Shown here in pieces: positions 35,201 through 45,954 of a DNA stretch of 64,000 nucleotides. Source of the stretch: Volvox africanus. Its lineage: Eukaryota; Chlorophyta; Chlorophyceae; Chlamydomonadales; Volvocaceae. The position numbers and the translations under genes are program-made. The notes beneath the pieces are model-generated. The model searched no databases and was not told the DNA's origin. It saw only the letters and a program-made list of their open reading frames with translations. Each line of letters begins with the position of its first letter. The stretch's first letter is position 1. The stretch spans positions 1 through 64,000 of the forward strand of contig BSDZ01000004.1 of the NCBI GenBank assembly GCA_030268105.1, written 5' to 3'.

Positions 35201-36090
35201 CGTCTAAGTTTTGGGAAGCACTATGTGAACTTGTCGGGATGCGTGTTCACTTGAGCACAGCATATCATCCACAATCTGATGGGCAAACCGAACGCACAAA
35301 TCGCACGTTGGGCGATATGTTACGAAATTTCGCGGGATGCACACCCTTCATTTGGGATACATTTCTGACTTTGGCAGAATTTGTGCTTAACGACGCTGTT
35401 AACCGCTCTACAGGTCAAAGCCCCTTCTTTCTGAATTATGGATTCCATCCTGCGCTACCCGTGTGGTGAGAATTGGAAGTAAATATCCCTGCGGCTAAAA
35501 CCTTTGCCAAGTCATTCCTATCCCGCATGACAGATGTGAAGGCATGTTTGGATGCGGCACAACAACGGACGACGGACTACTATAATAAATCCAAACGAGA
35601 CGTAACATTTTCAGTGGGACAAATGATTTTATTGAGCACTAAGAACCTGCATTCGCTCGCCGACGGTTCCCAAAAACTGTTACCTCGCTGGATCGGTCCA
35701 TATCCCGTTGTATGCATGGTAGGAAATGCAGCTGTGGAGCTGTCTCTACCCTCTGACGTGAATATTCACCCCACGTTTCATATCTCCCTCATTCACCCTT
35801 ATTGTGGCACGGCACCCGTTCCAAATGACACCGATACCCCTGCAGTAATGGACCCCGGTCCCGAGACCTGGATCGCAGGCAAGCAAAAGGTGTACGATGT
35901 GGAACGAATATTGGATTATCGGGTTCGACGCATAGGTCGACATCGATGCAAGCAGGCGGTACATGAGTACCTGGTCAAATGGACTGGTTATTCTAGCGAG
36001 CACAACTCTTGGGAGCCGACGCGTCATTTCTCGCCAGAAATGAAGCCCCTATTGGAGGAAGCTCGTCTACGTGCCACACAGACCCAATGA
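32275..36090 (+). pseudogene. pol: Pol of family-B element
   Basis: A diverged relative of family-A pol, beginning at IPSSFREL (A: IPSSLREM). Protease site [12 protein letters not shown] motif CYLDDILIYS, RNase H, integrase and chromodomain (LVKWTGY, NSWEP) are all recognisable. Four in-frame stops break it: TGA near 34444, TAG near 34912, TGA near 35126 and TGA near 35468. Three stand where family A has Arg and one where it has Gln, the pattern expected from C-to-T changes. It ends at 36090 with ATQTQ, as in family A. Not functional. Confidence 0.92.
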
Positions 36091-36149
36091 TCTCTGCAGT
36101 CGATGCTGTACGATGCAGCGAGGACGCTGCATACGGGAGGGGGGATAGT

Positions 36150-36963
36150 TGTTGTACGCCGGTTCGATCACCATTTATGCCGAAGTAGGCTGCAATCCAT
36201 TCCAGCACTACTGATCATGATATAATCATATTAGCATGATATATTTGAATATATCTAGCTAATCAGGCACGTCGCATTATCATCTATGACATCGCGCTGT
36301 TGGTCAACATGTTTGACTCGAGGCTGATATCAATGCGTGAACTCACCATCGACATAATATATCACGTAATAATATTTTAAATATTATTACCTCATCCGTG
36401 TCATAAACCATTCACGTATACGGGAACGCTACGATCGCGATGGTTGGGTCGGCAACCAGATATCGATATTCGGACCTTCACATATTGCATACGTTGCATC
36501 CATTAATATCATGGATTATGCGATATTTAGAACAGTGCTATGAAAGTACTCATACTTGAGATCGGAATCCAGTAAGACTTGTACTGCACATCGGTATCGC
36601 CACGTGATAGGTGCGAGGACGGCCGCCTAGAGACCGAAGTCGGCTTAACACTACTTTGGATTAAGTACCCACGTACTTAACTCGATCTATTTCACATACA
36701 TACGTTATACTCATTTATATTTGGCCTGAGCTATTTCAGCATACCATCTCCAGCCGGATGATGGACATTGCCCGCGGGGTCTGACGGCAGACTACCATTC
36801 TGTAATCGAAGACTATTGTAAGTTGGATCTTTCCTTGTTGCTGAGTCTTCCGCTGTCACATTACCCGCATTGGATCGCCTTGCTGTTCATAAGCACGATG
36901 CACGTGTAGCTAACACCCAGACGTGCAGATTCAGTGCATGATCGAAGAAGGAAGGATACAACA
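36150..36963 (+). repeat. LTR B, 3' LTR of element 5
   Basis: It is 814 bp, TGTTGTACGCC...GGATACAACA, preceded by the purine tract at 36134-36149. Hairpins include GATATA/TATATC near 36238-36255 and AAGTAC-CCAC-GTACTT near 36665-36680. Confidence 0.9.
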
Positions 36964-38056
36964 ATCCATACGTGGTTTCTTTACACTAGGGGCGGCATTC
37001 TGCGCAACAGCTATAGTTTGCGTGCTCCCCTCCGTTTTCCTTTGTAAGGACCCGAGCTTGGTCCTCCTCCCGTGGACCCGCGAGCACCCGGGCTTTGACC
37101 TTCATGGACGTTTCGATGTCTTTCTGTTCATAGGGCTGTTGCAGCCATCGCGGGGCATTGGCGAACGGGGCTCTGGTCCTTGGGCTCCGCCTCCTGACGC
37201 GATTCCTGCACTCACATTACGTGTAAACGAGGATGAGCTTGTCTTACATTGCGCCCAGCCAAGTTACGAACTTCAGCACCTCTGGCAAACTTCACTAAAG
37301 CAGTGTAAGATTGGAACGTTCCCAGTTAAGATCGGTGGCCACCATTGCGCCAAAGACTCTGATAGTCCACCATGAAACCAGAAAACGCAATCTTCTTCGG
37401 GCAGGTTAACGATAGGGGTTACCAGTGCTTCGAAGCGCGACTGGTATGCAGGAACAGTCTCGTTTGGACACATATGGTGCGTGCCTTTTGCCAACGTCTT
37501 ATGAGCCTCAATCCCGCGAGCGGACTTCAGTGGCAAAGCAAGTGAGCAGCGCTTCAATCAGCTCATCAAACGTGTGTTCGACTCTAGTGGTGGTCCACTC
37601 ATCATACCAATCCTTCACAGCACCCTGAAGAGTGTTTCCGACGAAAAGGCATTTGATTGGATCACAACCACCACCATGACCTGCCTGTAAATATTTCCTC
37701 ACATCACGAACGTATGCACACACCTTATCCGCAACACTACATCCTGTACTTTTCACTTTTTTGTCAACCAAAATGTTCAACTTCGGCACGGGAATGGACA
37801 ACTTCATCACCTCCGGTACGCCGACGGGATCTTGAGCCACAGGCGTTACTGGGGCTCGTTGCACTCCAGCTCCCTCACTTGTTGTAGCCGCTGTCGACAG
37901 TGGTACAATCAAGTGCGCAGGGGTCTGAAGGACAATGGGATCTTGCATCACACGAGTTCCCACGGTATAGGGTTCAGCAAAAGTTGTTCTAGCGGCGAGG
38001 CCTGCATCAGGCTGACTTGCCGTGCCTAAGAAAGAACTATCTTCACGACCCGACAT
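36964..38056 (-). pseudogene. gag: Gag of a second family-B element (element 6)
   Basis: The minus-strand frame from MSGREDSSF at 38056 runs through the gag core (KYLQAGHGG, GAVKDWYDEW, THHMCPNETVPAYQSR). It changes frame near 37530 and is decayed beyond about 37270. The basic linker AAPSVKKPR is cut at 36964 by the LTR of element 5, so the zinc knuckle and pol are missing. Similarity to family A is clear across the protein (VLQTPAHLIVP, SIPVPKLNI). Confidence 0.85.
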
Positions 38057-38079
38057 GGAGCACGAGTCCACACTTTCAG

Positions 38080-38290
38080 TCAGGGATGTGCTAGACAGTT
38101 TGCCAACCGGCTAGAATGAAAAGACTTCCCGATTGCTTGTGTACCGACAGTACTTCCGAGCAGACCGAGGAGAAACATGATGTAGTCTGTAAGGCCATCT
38201 TTGATCTCCGTAGTATGTGTAATCAGAGCCTTGATTTGCTCGGGATTTAGAACTGACCGGCCAACACCGCGTTTAGTGATGGTGTACGTT
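38080..38290 (-). CDS. Leader ORF 2, family B
   Basis: The minus frame reads NPEQIKALITHTTEIKDGL then TDYIMFLLGLLGSTVG and ends at TGA (38080-38082), about 24 bases before the gag ATG. It aligns without gaps with leader ORF 2 of family A over about 36 residues, with many synonymous and conservative changes. In this copy a TGA precedes the frame, so if it is an exon its acceptor differs from that proposed for family A, or this copy is mutated. Confidence 0.5.
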
Positions 38291-38357
38291 CACCTGCGAC
38301 TCACAGTGCGGACTTGCAACAAGAATGCAGCAACTAATCAGAAACAAGCAGCAATAA

Positions 38358-38510
38358 TTACAAACCGGAAGCAGCGGGGTCCAATATGGCGTGGCCAAGA
38401 TCCTCGGTGAACGTATGTAGTCGGCTGCGGCGATTGTCATCGTCGCTTGCCATCGTGACCTCGGCGAACGTATCTAGTGGGCTGCGGTGATTGTCGTCGT
38501 CACTTGCCAT
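38358..38510 (-). CDS. Leader ORF 1, family B, with in-frame duplication
   Basis: The 50-codon frame starts MASDDDNHRS, and its first 19 codons are repeated (second copy MASDDDNRRS). It then continues TEDLGHAILDPAASGL before TAA. The last 31 residues match leader ORF 1 of family A (AEDLGRAVLDAAASGL). The 57-base duplication keeps the frame, which supports coding. The TCC-G-GTTTGT boundary is also conserved, which would suit a splice donor. Confidence 0.5.
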   Translation of the reverse strand: MASDDDNHRSPLDTFAEVTMASDDDNRRSRLHTFTEDLGHAILDPAASGL

Positions 38511-38560
38511 CGTGAGAATCTACTTCCGGTGAGGGCAATGAGACAGCCCTGAATAGAACC

Positions 38561-38572
38561 GTCTCGCTACCA
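38561..38572 (-). other. Primer-binding site, family B
   Basis: TGGTAGCGAGAC on the minus strand, four bases from the LTR end, differs from the family-A site at one base. Confidence 0.6.
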
Positions 38573-38576
38573 AATT

Positions 38577-39378
38577 TGTTGTATCCTTTCTTCTTCAATC
38601 ATGCACTGAATCTGCACATCTCAGCGTTAGGTACAAGTGCTTCGTGCTTACGAACAGCAAGGCACTTCAGTGCAAGTGATGTGACAGCGGAAGACTTTAG
38701 AAGAAGGAAAGATTCAACTTACAATGATCCTCGATTACAGATTAGTAGTCTGCTGTCAGACCCCGCGGGCAGCGTTCATCATACGGCTGAAGATGATATG
38801 CCAGAATAGCTCAGGCCGATAATAAATGATTATATCGTATGTATGGCAATTAGATTGAGTTAAGTACGCGAGTACTTATCCAAAGTAGCATCGAGCCTCT
38901 AGGCGGCTGTCCTCGCACCTATCACGTTCACGATACTGATGTGCAGTACAAATCACACTGGATCCCGATCCAAAGTGTGAGTACTATCAGAGCACTCACC
39001 TGAATATCGCGTAATTCATGATATTAATGGATGCAACGTATGCAAGGTGCAAAAGTCCGAATATCGATATTCGGTTGTCTACCAACCATCGTGATTGTCG
39101 CATTTCCGCATACACGTCTGGTTCGTGATACGAATGGTGTAATAATATTTGAAATATTACTACTTGATGTATTATGCCATCAGGATGTCATGCTTCGATG
39201 CTGGTCTCATGTCAAACATGTTGACCGACAGCGCAATGTCACGAATGATGATGCGGAATGCTAATTGAGCTAGATATACACGAATATATCATGCTAGTAT
39301 GCTCATATCATGATTATCCATGCTTTGGTAAACTCAAGCCTACTTCGGCATGGGTGGTGATCGAACTGGCGTACAACA
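38577..39378 (-). repeat. LTR B, 5' LTR of element 6
   Basis: It is 802 bp. Hairpins seen: TAAGTAC-GCGA-GTACTTA (38861-38878; outer pairs continue into flanking bases), CACACTGGAT/ATCC..AGTGTG (38954-38979), the perfect palindrome CCGAATATCGATATTCGG (39057-39074), AATATTT-G-AAATATT (39144-39158) and GATATA-CACGAA-TATATC (39273-39290). The right flank GCCAG (39379-39383) is copia sequence. Confidence 0.9.
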
Positions 39379-39565
39379 GCCAGGGGGCGGTAAAAATACA
39401 CCAGTCAACACCGACGTGGGCCGAGGAGTTGCTGAAGTGAACCGTGGTGCATCCACCAGCAGCGGCCAGACAGCGGTGCCACAGAGTCACGGAGGCATGC
39501 CAGCAGCATAGTTTCCCCGGACGCAAAATACAGAGCAGTCCCGTGGAGGCAATGGTGGAGACGCT

Positions 39566-41278
39566 ATGAGAGGCGAAGGGCCGGTGCAGCAGCAAAACCA
39601 CAATAACGACGGTGCAGACGTTAACATGCAGGAACGTCGCTATCCTCTACTTGAAGTAAAGCGACTAATTGAGTGGAGGCACGAGCCCAATGGCAGAGTG
39701 ACGTTCGGGCGAATCAATGCTGCAATCGTGGACGAGATCCCGAAGCCAGCTTCGTATCAGGAGGCCATCGATGGCCCAGATGCTGAAGAGTGGAGTCCTG
39801 CCATGGACGAAGAGATCACGGCGCAGCTCACGAACGGAACCTGGGATCTAGCAAAAACGCCGGCTGGTACGCGGATATTGCCTTGCCGGTGGGTTTATAA
39901 GGTAAAACGTGCAGAGGATGGCGGGATTGAATGCTTTAAGGCACGTTTGGTGGCGAAGGGCTACGAGCAGCGGGCGGGGATTGACTATGGGGAGCTATTT
40001 GCCCCAACCTCGCGTTTTGCTTCACTTCGTATGCTCCTGGTGGTGGCTGCGGCTAAAGCAATGCCGATCCATCAGCTAGATGTCTCGACAGCTTTCCTGA
40101 ACGGGGAGCTAGAGGAGGAGCTCTGGATGCAGCAGCCGCCTGGTTACGAGTCAGCAGATCCAGAACAGGCGTGCAAGCTCCTACACTCAATCTATGGGCT
40201 GAAACAGGCCCCACGCTGCTGGTACATGAAGCTAGCGGCGGAGCTGGACAAGCTGGGGTTCAAACCGTCAGTAGCGGACCCAGCATTGTTCATCAAGAGG
40301 GATGAGAGGGAGATCATCTACCTGCTGGTGCACGTGGATGACATCATCATCATCTCAGAAGAAGAAGCACTCATCAGAAGAGTCAAGACAGCAATCGGAA
40401 AAGCCTTCAAGATTCGAGATCTTGGAGAGGCGAAAGTCTTCCTGGGCATGGAGATCAGCCGGGGAGGGAACGGGGAGGTAAAGCTATCGCAGCGGTGCTA
40501 CATTGAGGAGCTGCTGCAGTGGCATCAACTCGTCAATCCAAAGCCTCGAAAGACCCCACTACCTCTAGAGTTCTGCCAGCAGAAGACGACAACAAGGAGC
40601 TCGCAGACAGCACCAAGTACAGGGCGCTTGTCGGCGAACTAAACTACCTGGCGACGAGCACAAGACCCAACATTGCACAGGCAATAAGTGTTCTGGCGCG
40701 TTTTATGGGGAAGCCATCCAAGGCTCACATGGGCTTGGCTTTGGGAGTGCTTCGTTATCTGGCGGGTACTAAGGGGCTGGGTCTATGGAGGCGGAGCAGC
40801 TATCAGCTGGAACAGCCAATTGCAGCGCACGGTGGCAGCTTCAACAGTGGAGGCAGAGTACCAGGCCACATCAGCTGCAGTACGGGAGGCGCTTTGGCTT
40901 TGAAAGCTGGCCAGAGACATGGGTCTGGGGACAAGTGTAGTATCCTGGGGTATCTACGGGTAGTATCAAAAATTGGACCACCGATGGTCATCTTTCGATC
41001 GAGCCTTTGCTGGGTTGACACAACAGAGATACAACAACAAGAGCTATTGAGATTCGGACGGATTCCCAGGAGTCGATGAGCATTGGTAACAACCCAATTA
41101 CGTCGGTTCGTTCTAAGCACATTGTTGTGCAACATCACCTAGTACGGGAGTGAGTCTCACGGAAGGAAGTTGCCCTGTCTCACTGTTCGACGGAGGATAT
41201 GGTAGCAGATGTGCTAACCAAGGCACTTGGAGAGATAAAATTTAAGAAGTGCATTATGGCGATGGGGTTGGCCGAGTA
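39566..41278 (+). pseudogene. pol: Copia pol: reverse transcriptase and RNase H, broken
   Basis: The first frame (39566-40642) carries copia RT motifs: QLDVSTAFLNGELEEELWM, GLKQAPRCWY and VHVDDIIII, the copia form of the catalytic DD. Near 40560 the coding shifts to the frame with YRALVGELNYLATSTRP, then to another with [20 protein letters not shown] (RNase H end). After the solo LTR the tail TEDMVADVLTKAL matches copia C-termini and ends at TAA near 41276. At least two frameshifts and a stop before the tail show it is dead. Confidence 0.88.
40936..41036 (+). mobile_element. Solo LTR of a short-LTR family (E)
   Basis: Only 101 bp, starting TGTAGTATCCTGGGG and ending GAGATACAACA, flanked by the duplication ACAAG (40931-40935 and 41037-41041) in copia RNase H. 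It is the cleanest copy of family E and defines its LTR ends. Related copies are at 46364-46445, 51091-51189 and, reversed, 47608-47707. Confidence 0.85.
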
Positions 41279-41393
41279 AGCATTCTGAGTTTGTTTGGGG
41301 CGAACTCGTTTCACTTAAGTTTTTGGTTTCAAGAAGAATCCCTGGTCTGAATTATCTTCTTTCACTTGTTGCTAGGCATGTCTCGAGGGGGCG

Positions 41394-41937
41394 TGTCATG
41401 AAATGATATATCAGTTGGATATACGATCCATACTAGCAACAATCCCGCTGTTGTGTGTAGGATAGGGGGGTACATCACCCGTGGCCACTAACCTGGCAGT
41501 CCCTACCTTCCCCAGTGTTTCGGGGCACCCTCATCCAGTCTCCAATGCCGACTTCTCCGAAATCAGTGGTTTTCCCATGTTCAGCACTCACCACCAGCAT
41601 CCAGCGGAATCTACCGAATCAACTAAGGCGTCAACTCCGCTACTGGTTAGCTCGCAGGTCACTTTAATTGGGGTCGTCACCGTCCATCGACATGGGGGCA
41701 CCCTGCCCTTAACTTTAGGGTCTTTGGCCCGCTCTCGGTCGGGTCGCTCTCGGTCCGCTGTTGTAGCTGTACTCGGCGGTACGCTATCGACCCGCGCTGG
41801 TACTGTTTGTAGTGCTATACGCTATATGTGCCGACTCCAGAACAAACTATTCGGACTTCTTTTACTATCAGATAACATGTAACTCTACTTTCTCGTAATT
41901 ACGTCAGGCTTCCTTATGTCTGATAGTCTACGTCTCA
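41394..41937 (+). repeat. Copia 3' LTR (interrupted by repeat D)
   Basis: It begins TGTCATGAAATG after the purine tract and continues after repeat D to about 41937 (ACGTCTCA). It aligns with 42494-42738. Confidence 0.7.
41455..41754. mobile_element. Repeat D, copy 1: 300-bp insertion in copia LTR
   Basis: It interrupts the copia LTR, as shown by the uninterrupted LTR copy at 42494. CCGCTGTTGT is duplicated at 41445-41454 and 41755-41764. It starts GTGTAGGATA and ends CTCTCGGT, with no clear terminal inverted repeat and no coding capacity I recognise. A second copy, reversed, lies at about 55059-55414 plus 62803-62880. Confidence 0.75.
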
Positions 41938-42433
41938 ATACACAGGCATGCAAAGCGATTTGCCACGAGCAGGTCGACGAATTTGTTTACAGTTATCTAC
42001 AAAGAATGTAACGTTTTGTACAAATCATTTACGCCAATTCTCGGTGCAGAATAGTTCCATAGTGCCGACACGGAGCTCGATGCTATGGGGTGAATTGCTG
42101 AAGCCGCAGGCATTTCCGAGATACAGTTTAAAGCTTTCCAGTACTGGCGACACTCGAACACTTGACGTCCTCGCCGTTCGCTTTGGAAAGGCCTCCGCCA
42201 ACACGCGCGCGCAGATTGGCCTCCGCGCGCGCGCGCGCGTCCGTTGGGACGTGGAGGTCCCTGCCTTTGCGTTTGCAGTCGCTTGCCTGCTTAACGTCGT
42301 GAGCCGGAATCATCGCAAACTCGCAAACTTCAAACCGTTTCATTGTGAAGTAAGCGGTCTGTACGGATTGTGGGGGGCCCCGCCCTTTTCCTCTGGCTTC
42401 CTCGAAGCCGACACCCTACTTGTTGGTTTTCTG
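41938..42433. other. Intervening sequence, no gene recognised
   Basis: This lies between two copia 3' ends. It holds alternating CG runs at about 42206-42240 and no conserved protein frame that I recognise. Confidence 0.3.
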
Positions 42434-42738
42434 AAGAGTCTCTGCTTAGAGTCTTTTTCTGTCACTTGTTGCTAGGAACGTCTCGAGGGGGCGTGTTATG
42501 AAATGGTGTATCAGTTGGAATCTATAGGGATCCGTTTTAGCGACAATCGTGTTGTTGTAGCTTGTACTCGGCAGTACGCTATCGACCCGCGGTCGTCCAA
42601 CTTGTAGTGCTATACGCTAGAGTATTTGTGCCAACTCCGGAGCGAACAATACAGTCTTCTTTTGGCTACCAGATATAATGTATCAATTACTTTCTCGTTA
42701 TAACGTCAGGCTTCCTATGTCTGATAGTCTACATGTCA
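42434..42738 (+). repeat. Second copia 3' end: purine tract and LTR
   Basis: It repeats the end of the copia element above: CACTTGTTGCTAGG, a purine tract, then an LTR from 42494 (TGTTATGAAATGG) to about 42738. It is uninterrupted and about 245 bp, which gives the true length of this copia LTR. Confidence 0.7.
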
Positions 42739-43674
42739 ACTGGCGTACAAATCCAGTCGTACCTTTGCTTGGGAGGTGTTTATTCGTGTATTCTTATTAC
42801 CTTATCCTCATACCATAAAAGCTAATATGTTTACGTATCTGCTAGCAGGTATCTCCAGTAATAAAAGTACTGTTTGTACACCACAGCTAACGAGCGTCCC
42901 CCGACCTGCCTGCTATTTAGCAACTTTGTTGCACCGAAGGTATACGTGCGGCGCGCGCCTGCCGCCGCCTTCCCTCTATGTGTACTTTGACCCACGTGCG
43001 TGGCCGCTGCTTATCTACAAAGAATGTAGCTATGAACTAATAACCTTCGTTCTTTCGTTAACCAGTTGTTTCAATAATAATTATTAATGCTTGCGTGCGT
43101 GCGCTGCGTACGTACCTTCACCTTCCCTATCTTTGTCGCCTGCTAGCTATCTACATACATATTCTGCTGCTGCATGCATGCTCACTAATAATATGTAATG
43201 CATGCATGACGACCCGCCCTACGTACGTCGACACCTGGCATGCAACTGGTAGCTGTTTCGTTTTCTGTCTGATTCTCTATTTTAGATTTGCGTATGTATA
43301 TGTATGCATGCATGGTATTTCATTATATGTACCCTTGTTTGCTAACCGATAGATAAACTGATTGCTGGCTGCAATCAACTAACCCTTGCATTGATGACGA
43401 TGTTGCAACAGACTCCGCCCGAACGTCGCAAGATAAGATGTGCCGACGAGGCTTCACGTCATCACCGTCATCGCCAGCCTTGTGGTCGTCGTTCACTCCA
43501 GCCGCGGCTGCATGGATGTACCGTCGTCTGTCGTGTCTGCTGCTCCCTGCCGTTATGATCTTGACCTTCACGCTTGTTATGCAGCCGGCCACCGCAGCCA
43601 CGTGTGGAAGTACAACGTACGATGCCACCCGGAACGGTACGTAAATGTGCACATCTCTTCCTGCCCTCTCTCTA

Positions 43675-43706
<32 letters not shown>

Positions 43707-45740
43707 CCTGCAATAAAACCTATGTATATATACATATATATTTAAGAAGCAAGATCCAGTGGCATAAAATAAAACGTCATCACCAGAAACTGAGTCGACT
43801 AAGCAAGCTATTTATAAGGCCAAAGTATACACCCAAGGACGGATGGATACTACGTAGTATCCAGATGTATACATCTGGTGGCATGGAGCAAGTACTGCGT
43901 CAAGCTATGAAAAGTGCATCTGATGATGGGGATTGCGGACACTCGTGCACGACTCCCACAAATAGAGTCCTCACGCAGCGGGGCTCCATCTTAGATCGTT
44001 TCATGGAAATAGACGTTTGCCACTCGGTTTACTCTATCAGACCAGCCTGATAGAGTCTTTGCACAAAGACCTGACCTACCTCCACCAATCTAGCAACCGA
44101 GCGAGCGATTTGTTTCACAGAGACCCCAGCACCTCTTCCCTGGAGTGGTCTTTATCCAATCTAGCTACACCTTCTGGTATCCTGATTACGTTATCCACGG
44201 TGAAGTTATCAACGACAAGACATTGACGGCAAGATGACCAATTATCTGTTTGGACATCTTCTGATGGGCGGGGCCTTTGCTGTAGGCGCATATAAGAGAG
44301 ATACAATACTCGCTCCCTATTATACTCGTTCCCAGCTGATGAGTGTCCCCTGCCTATTCGCCGATTATTACCCACGGCTTCTACTGTGGCAACCTGAATG
44401 AAGAACCGAGATATATTCATCCATTCGCATTCCAATTCACTCACTTCTCGGAGTCTTTTCCCATTACTTCCCCAAAAAGAGACTTCCGCTGCTACAACTC
44501 TGGCATGCGTATCGTCCAGAGTTTGCAGCAGAGCCCCTTCGATCGGTCATTTCTTTCACGCACAGTACAGTGCTGTCCCCTTCAGCCTGTTTGTCTTGAT
44601 CCATTTCGATTCAAACCTCACTTCTCCAGAGATTGCTGTTTCTCTGACCAGCCAATCCACCACACAGAGGCTGCAAAAGGAGTCCCATTTTACACACCTG
44701 GAGACTAATTGTTTTTTAGTATATTATTTGCCTACTACTTGAGTGTCCCCAACCCTAAGTCCCTTTGTATGCAAGAGCCTGTCGACGCTCCGTCCAACCA
44801 TTGGAGTTCCCCAAATCCCACGCACCGCACCATCCTTTTCGTTATGGAGAGAAGCTTGCCACTGCCACTGTGTGTGTGTGTGCGTGTGTGTGCAACGGCC
44901 AAAAATAGTTATATATGGGCCCACGTGAAAAGCAATACTTATAGTTATAAATATTATATTGCATGGTATGCATTTCTCAACTATATCTTACAAAAATCGT
45001 ATGAGCAAAACCGGGTTGGCAAGGGCAAGGTGATATCAACGCTTCTCCAACCAGCCATATTTGCTTCCAAAAGGTGACACAGTTCACATTCACATCATTT
45101 TAGCCTTAGCTAATAATAACAGCGTTTGGCAATCAACCATTCCCTATCCCATTTTCTCGCGGTTTGACATACAAGAACAAGTGACAAAGCAAATCTTTTA
45201 ATCTGAAGTAAAAGAATTAAGTATCCTAAGAATGGCTTAAGTCAAATGCATGAGTATAAGCAAGTTTCACGGTCGTCTCAATAGCCCAAACCTCATTCAA
45301 ACCTCTCCTCACGCTTTAGCCTAGATAAACATTAGCATAGCCTATGAATATACATATTGAACCTGTGGTGTCTAATTGCAAGTTGTCCTACTCAACGGTT
45401 TGCGTACGTACTCAAACTGTTAGATTGCTTGGGGAAAATTAGGATTCCCAACTCATGCAGTTCATGCGCCCTGCATGCGGGCCACTATGTGTGTGTGTGT
45501 GTTATATTTGTGTGAGCGTTGTGATTGCACCTGTAATACTCAATCAATGTCTAACTGCTATATACCTAAAAGTCTATCACAAGGTACAGATATTGGGGTC
45601 CCCGCCCATATCCCGGCTTCAAGGAAGCCGGAAAAAGTCTTCTTCGGGGCATAGAAAGCCGCAAATTCATAGGCCCTTTGAGGTTGCTTGCTTGGTTAAA
45701 AATCAGATATAAACGCCCCCTGCACGCCCCCATATCTCCA
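42739..45740. other. Region without a recognised gene
   Basis: It contains runs of short motifs (TGCATGCA, CGTACGTA) at 43085-43320, a TA-rich microsatellite at about 43672-43742, and TG repeats at 44871-44894 and 45487-45501. Open frames are short and unlike known families. One at 43516-43636 (+) encodes a signal-peptide-like N-terminus followed by a GTACGT donor. A minus frame at 44115-44444 has ordinary protein composition but no match I recognise. This is the most likely place for unrecognised host sequence. Confidence 0.3.
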
Positions 45741-45750
45741 TGTATACGAC

Positions 45751-45860
45751 GCAGTTTGCTGCAGTGGCGTCGTGCGGCCTAAGATAGGCAGCAGCACCCA
45801 GTGCTGTGGAACAGTGGCCTACGATCCGACACAGAAACGTAGGTGGATGATGGATGTGTG
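45751..45860 (+). repeat. Repeat F copy (GCAGTTTGCTGC family)
   Basis: It contains GCAGTTTGCTGCAGTGGC, then CAGTGCTGTGGAACAGTGG and GTGGATGATGGATGTGTGC. Other copies start at 47891, 48709, 49465, 49870 and 52900. Each is followed by an AT-rich or microsatellite stretch, as in SINE-like repeats, but I cannot identify a promoter. Confidence 0.6.
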
Positions 45861-45954
45861 CTATATTACATTGTAATATATATTATATGATATTATATTA
45901 CATGATATTTATTATATGATATTATATGATATTATACTACAAATTCTCCAGCTT

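Larger units (their letters stand above)
32274..36963 (+). mobile_element. Element 5: family-B gypsy element, 3' part
   Basis: It has pol from just upstream of the protease region to the chromodomain, a polypurine tract and a 3' LTR (36150-36963). The 5' LTR, gag and first part of pol are missing, cut at 32274 by the LTR of element 4. The 3' LTR ends inside the gag of a second B element of opposite orientation; the adjoining ATCCA (36964-36968) would be its target duplication, whose partner is lost. Confidence 0.9.
39379..41937 (+). mobile_element. Ty1/copia element, 3' half
   Basis: It contains reverse transcriptase, RNase H, the conserved C-terminus, the polypurine tract (GAGGGGGCG near 41385-41393) and a 3' LTR from 41394 to about 41937. 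The 5' LTR, gag, protease and integrase are missing, cut at 39379 by LTR B. It is interrupted by a 101-bp solo LTR (40936-41036) and, in its LTR, by repeat D (41455-41754). Confidence 0.88.

Noticed and set aside
36150..39378. Inverted family-B LTRs with gag between, read as one inverted element
   Set aside because: The plus LTR ends exactly within the minus gag linker, which is simply explained by insertion of one B element into another.
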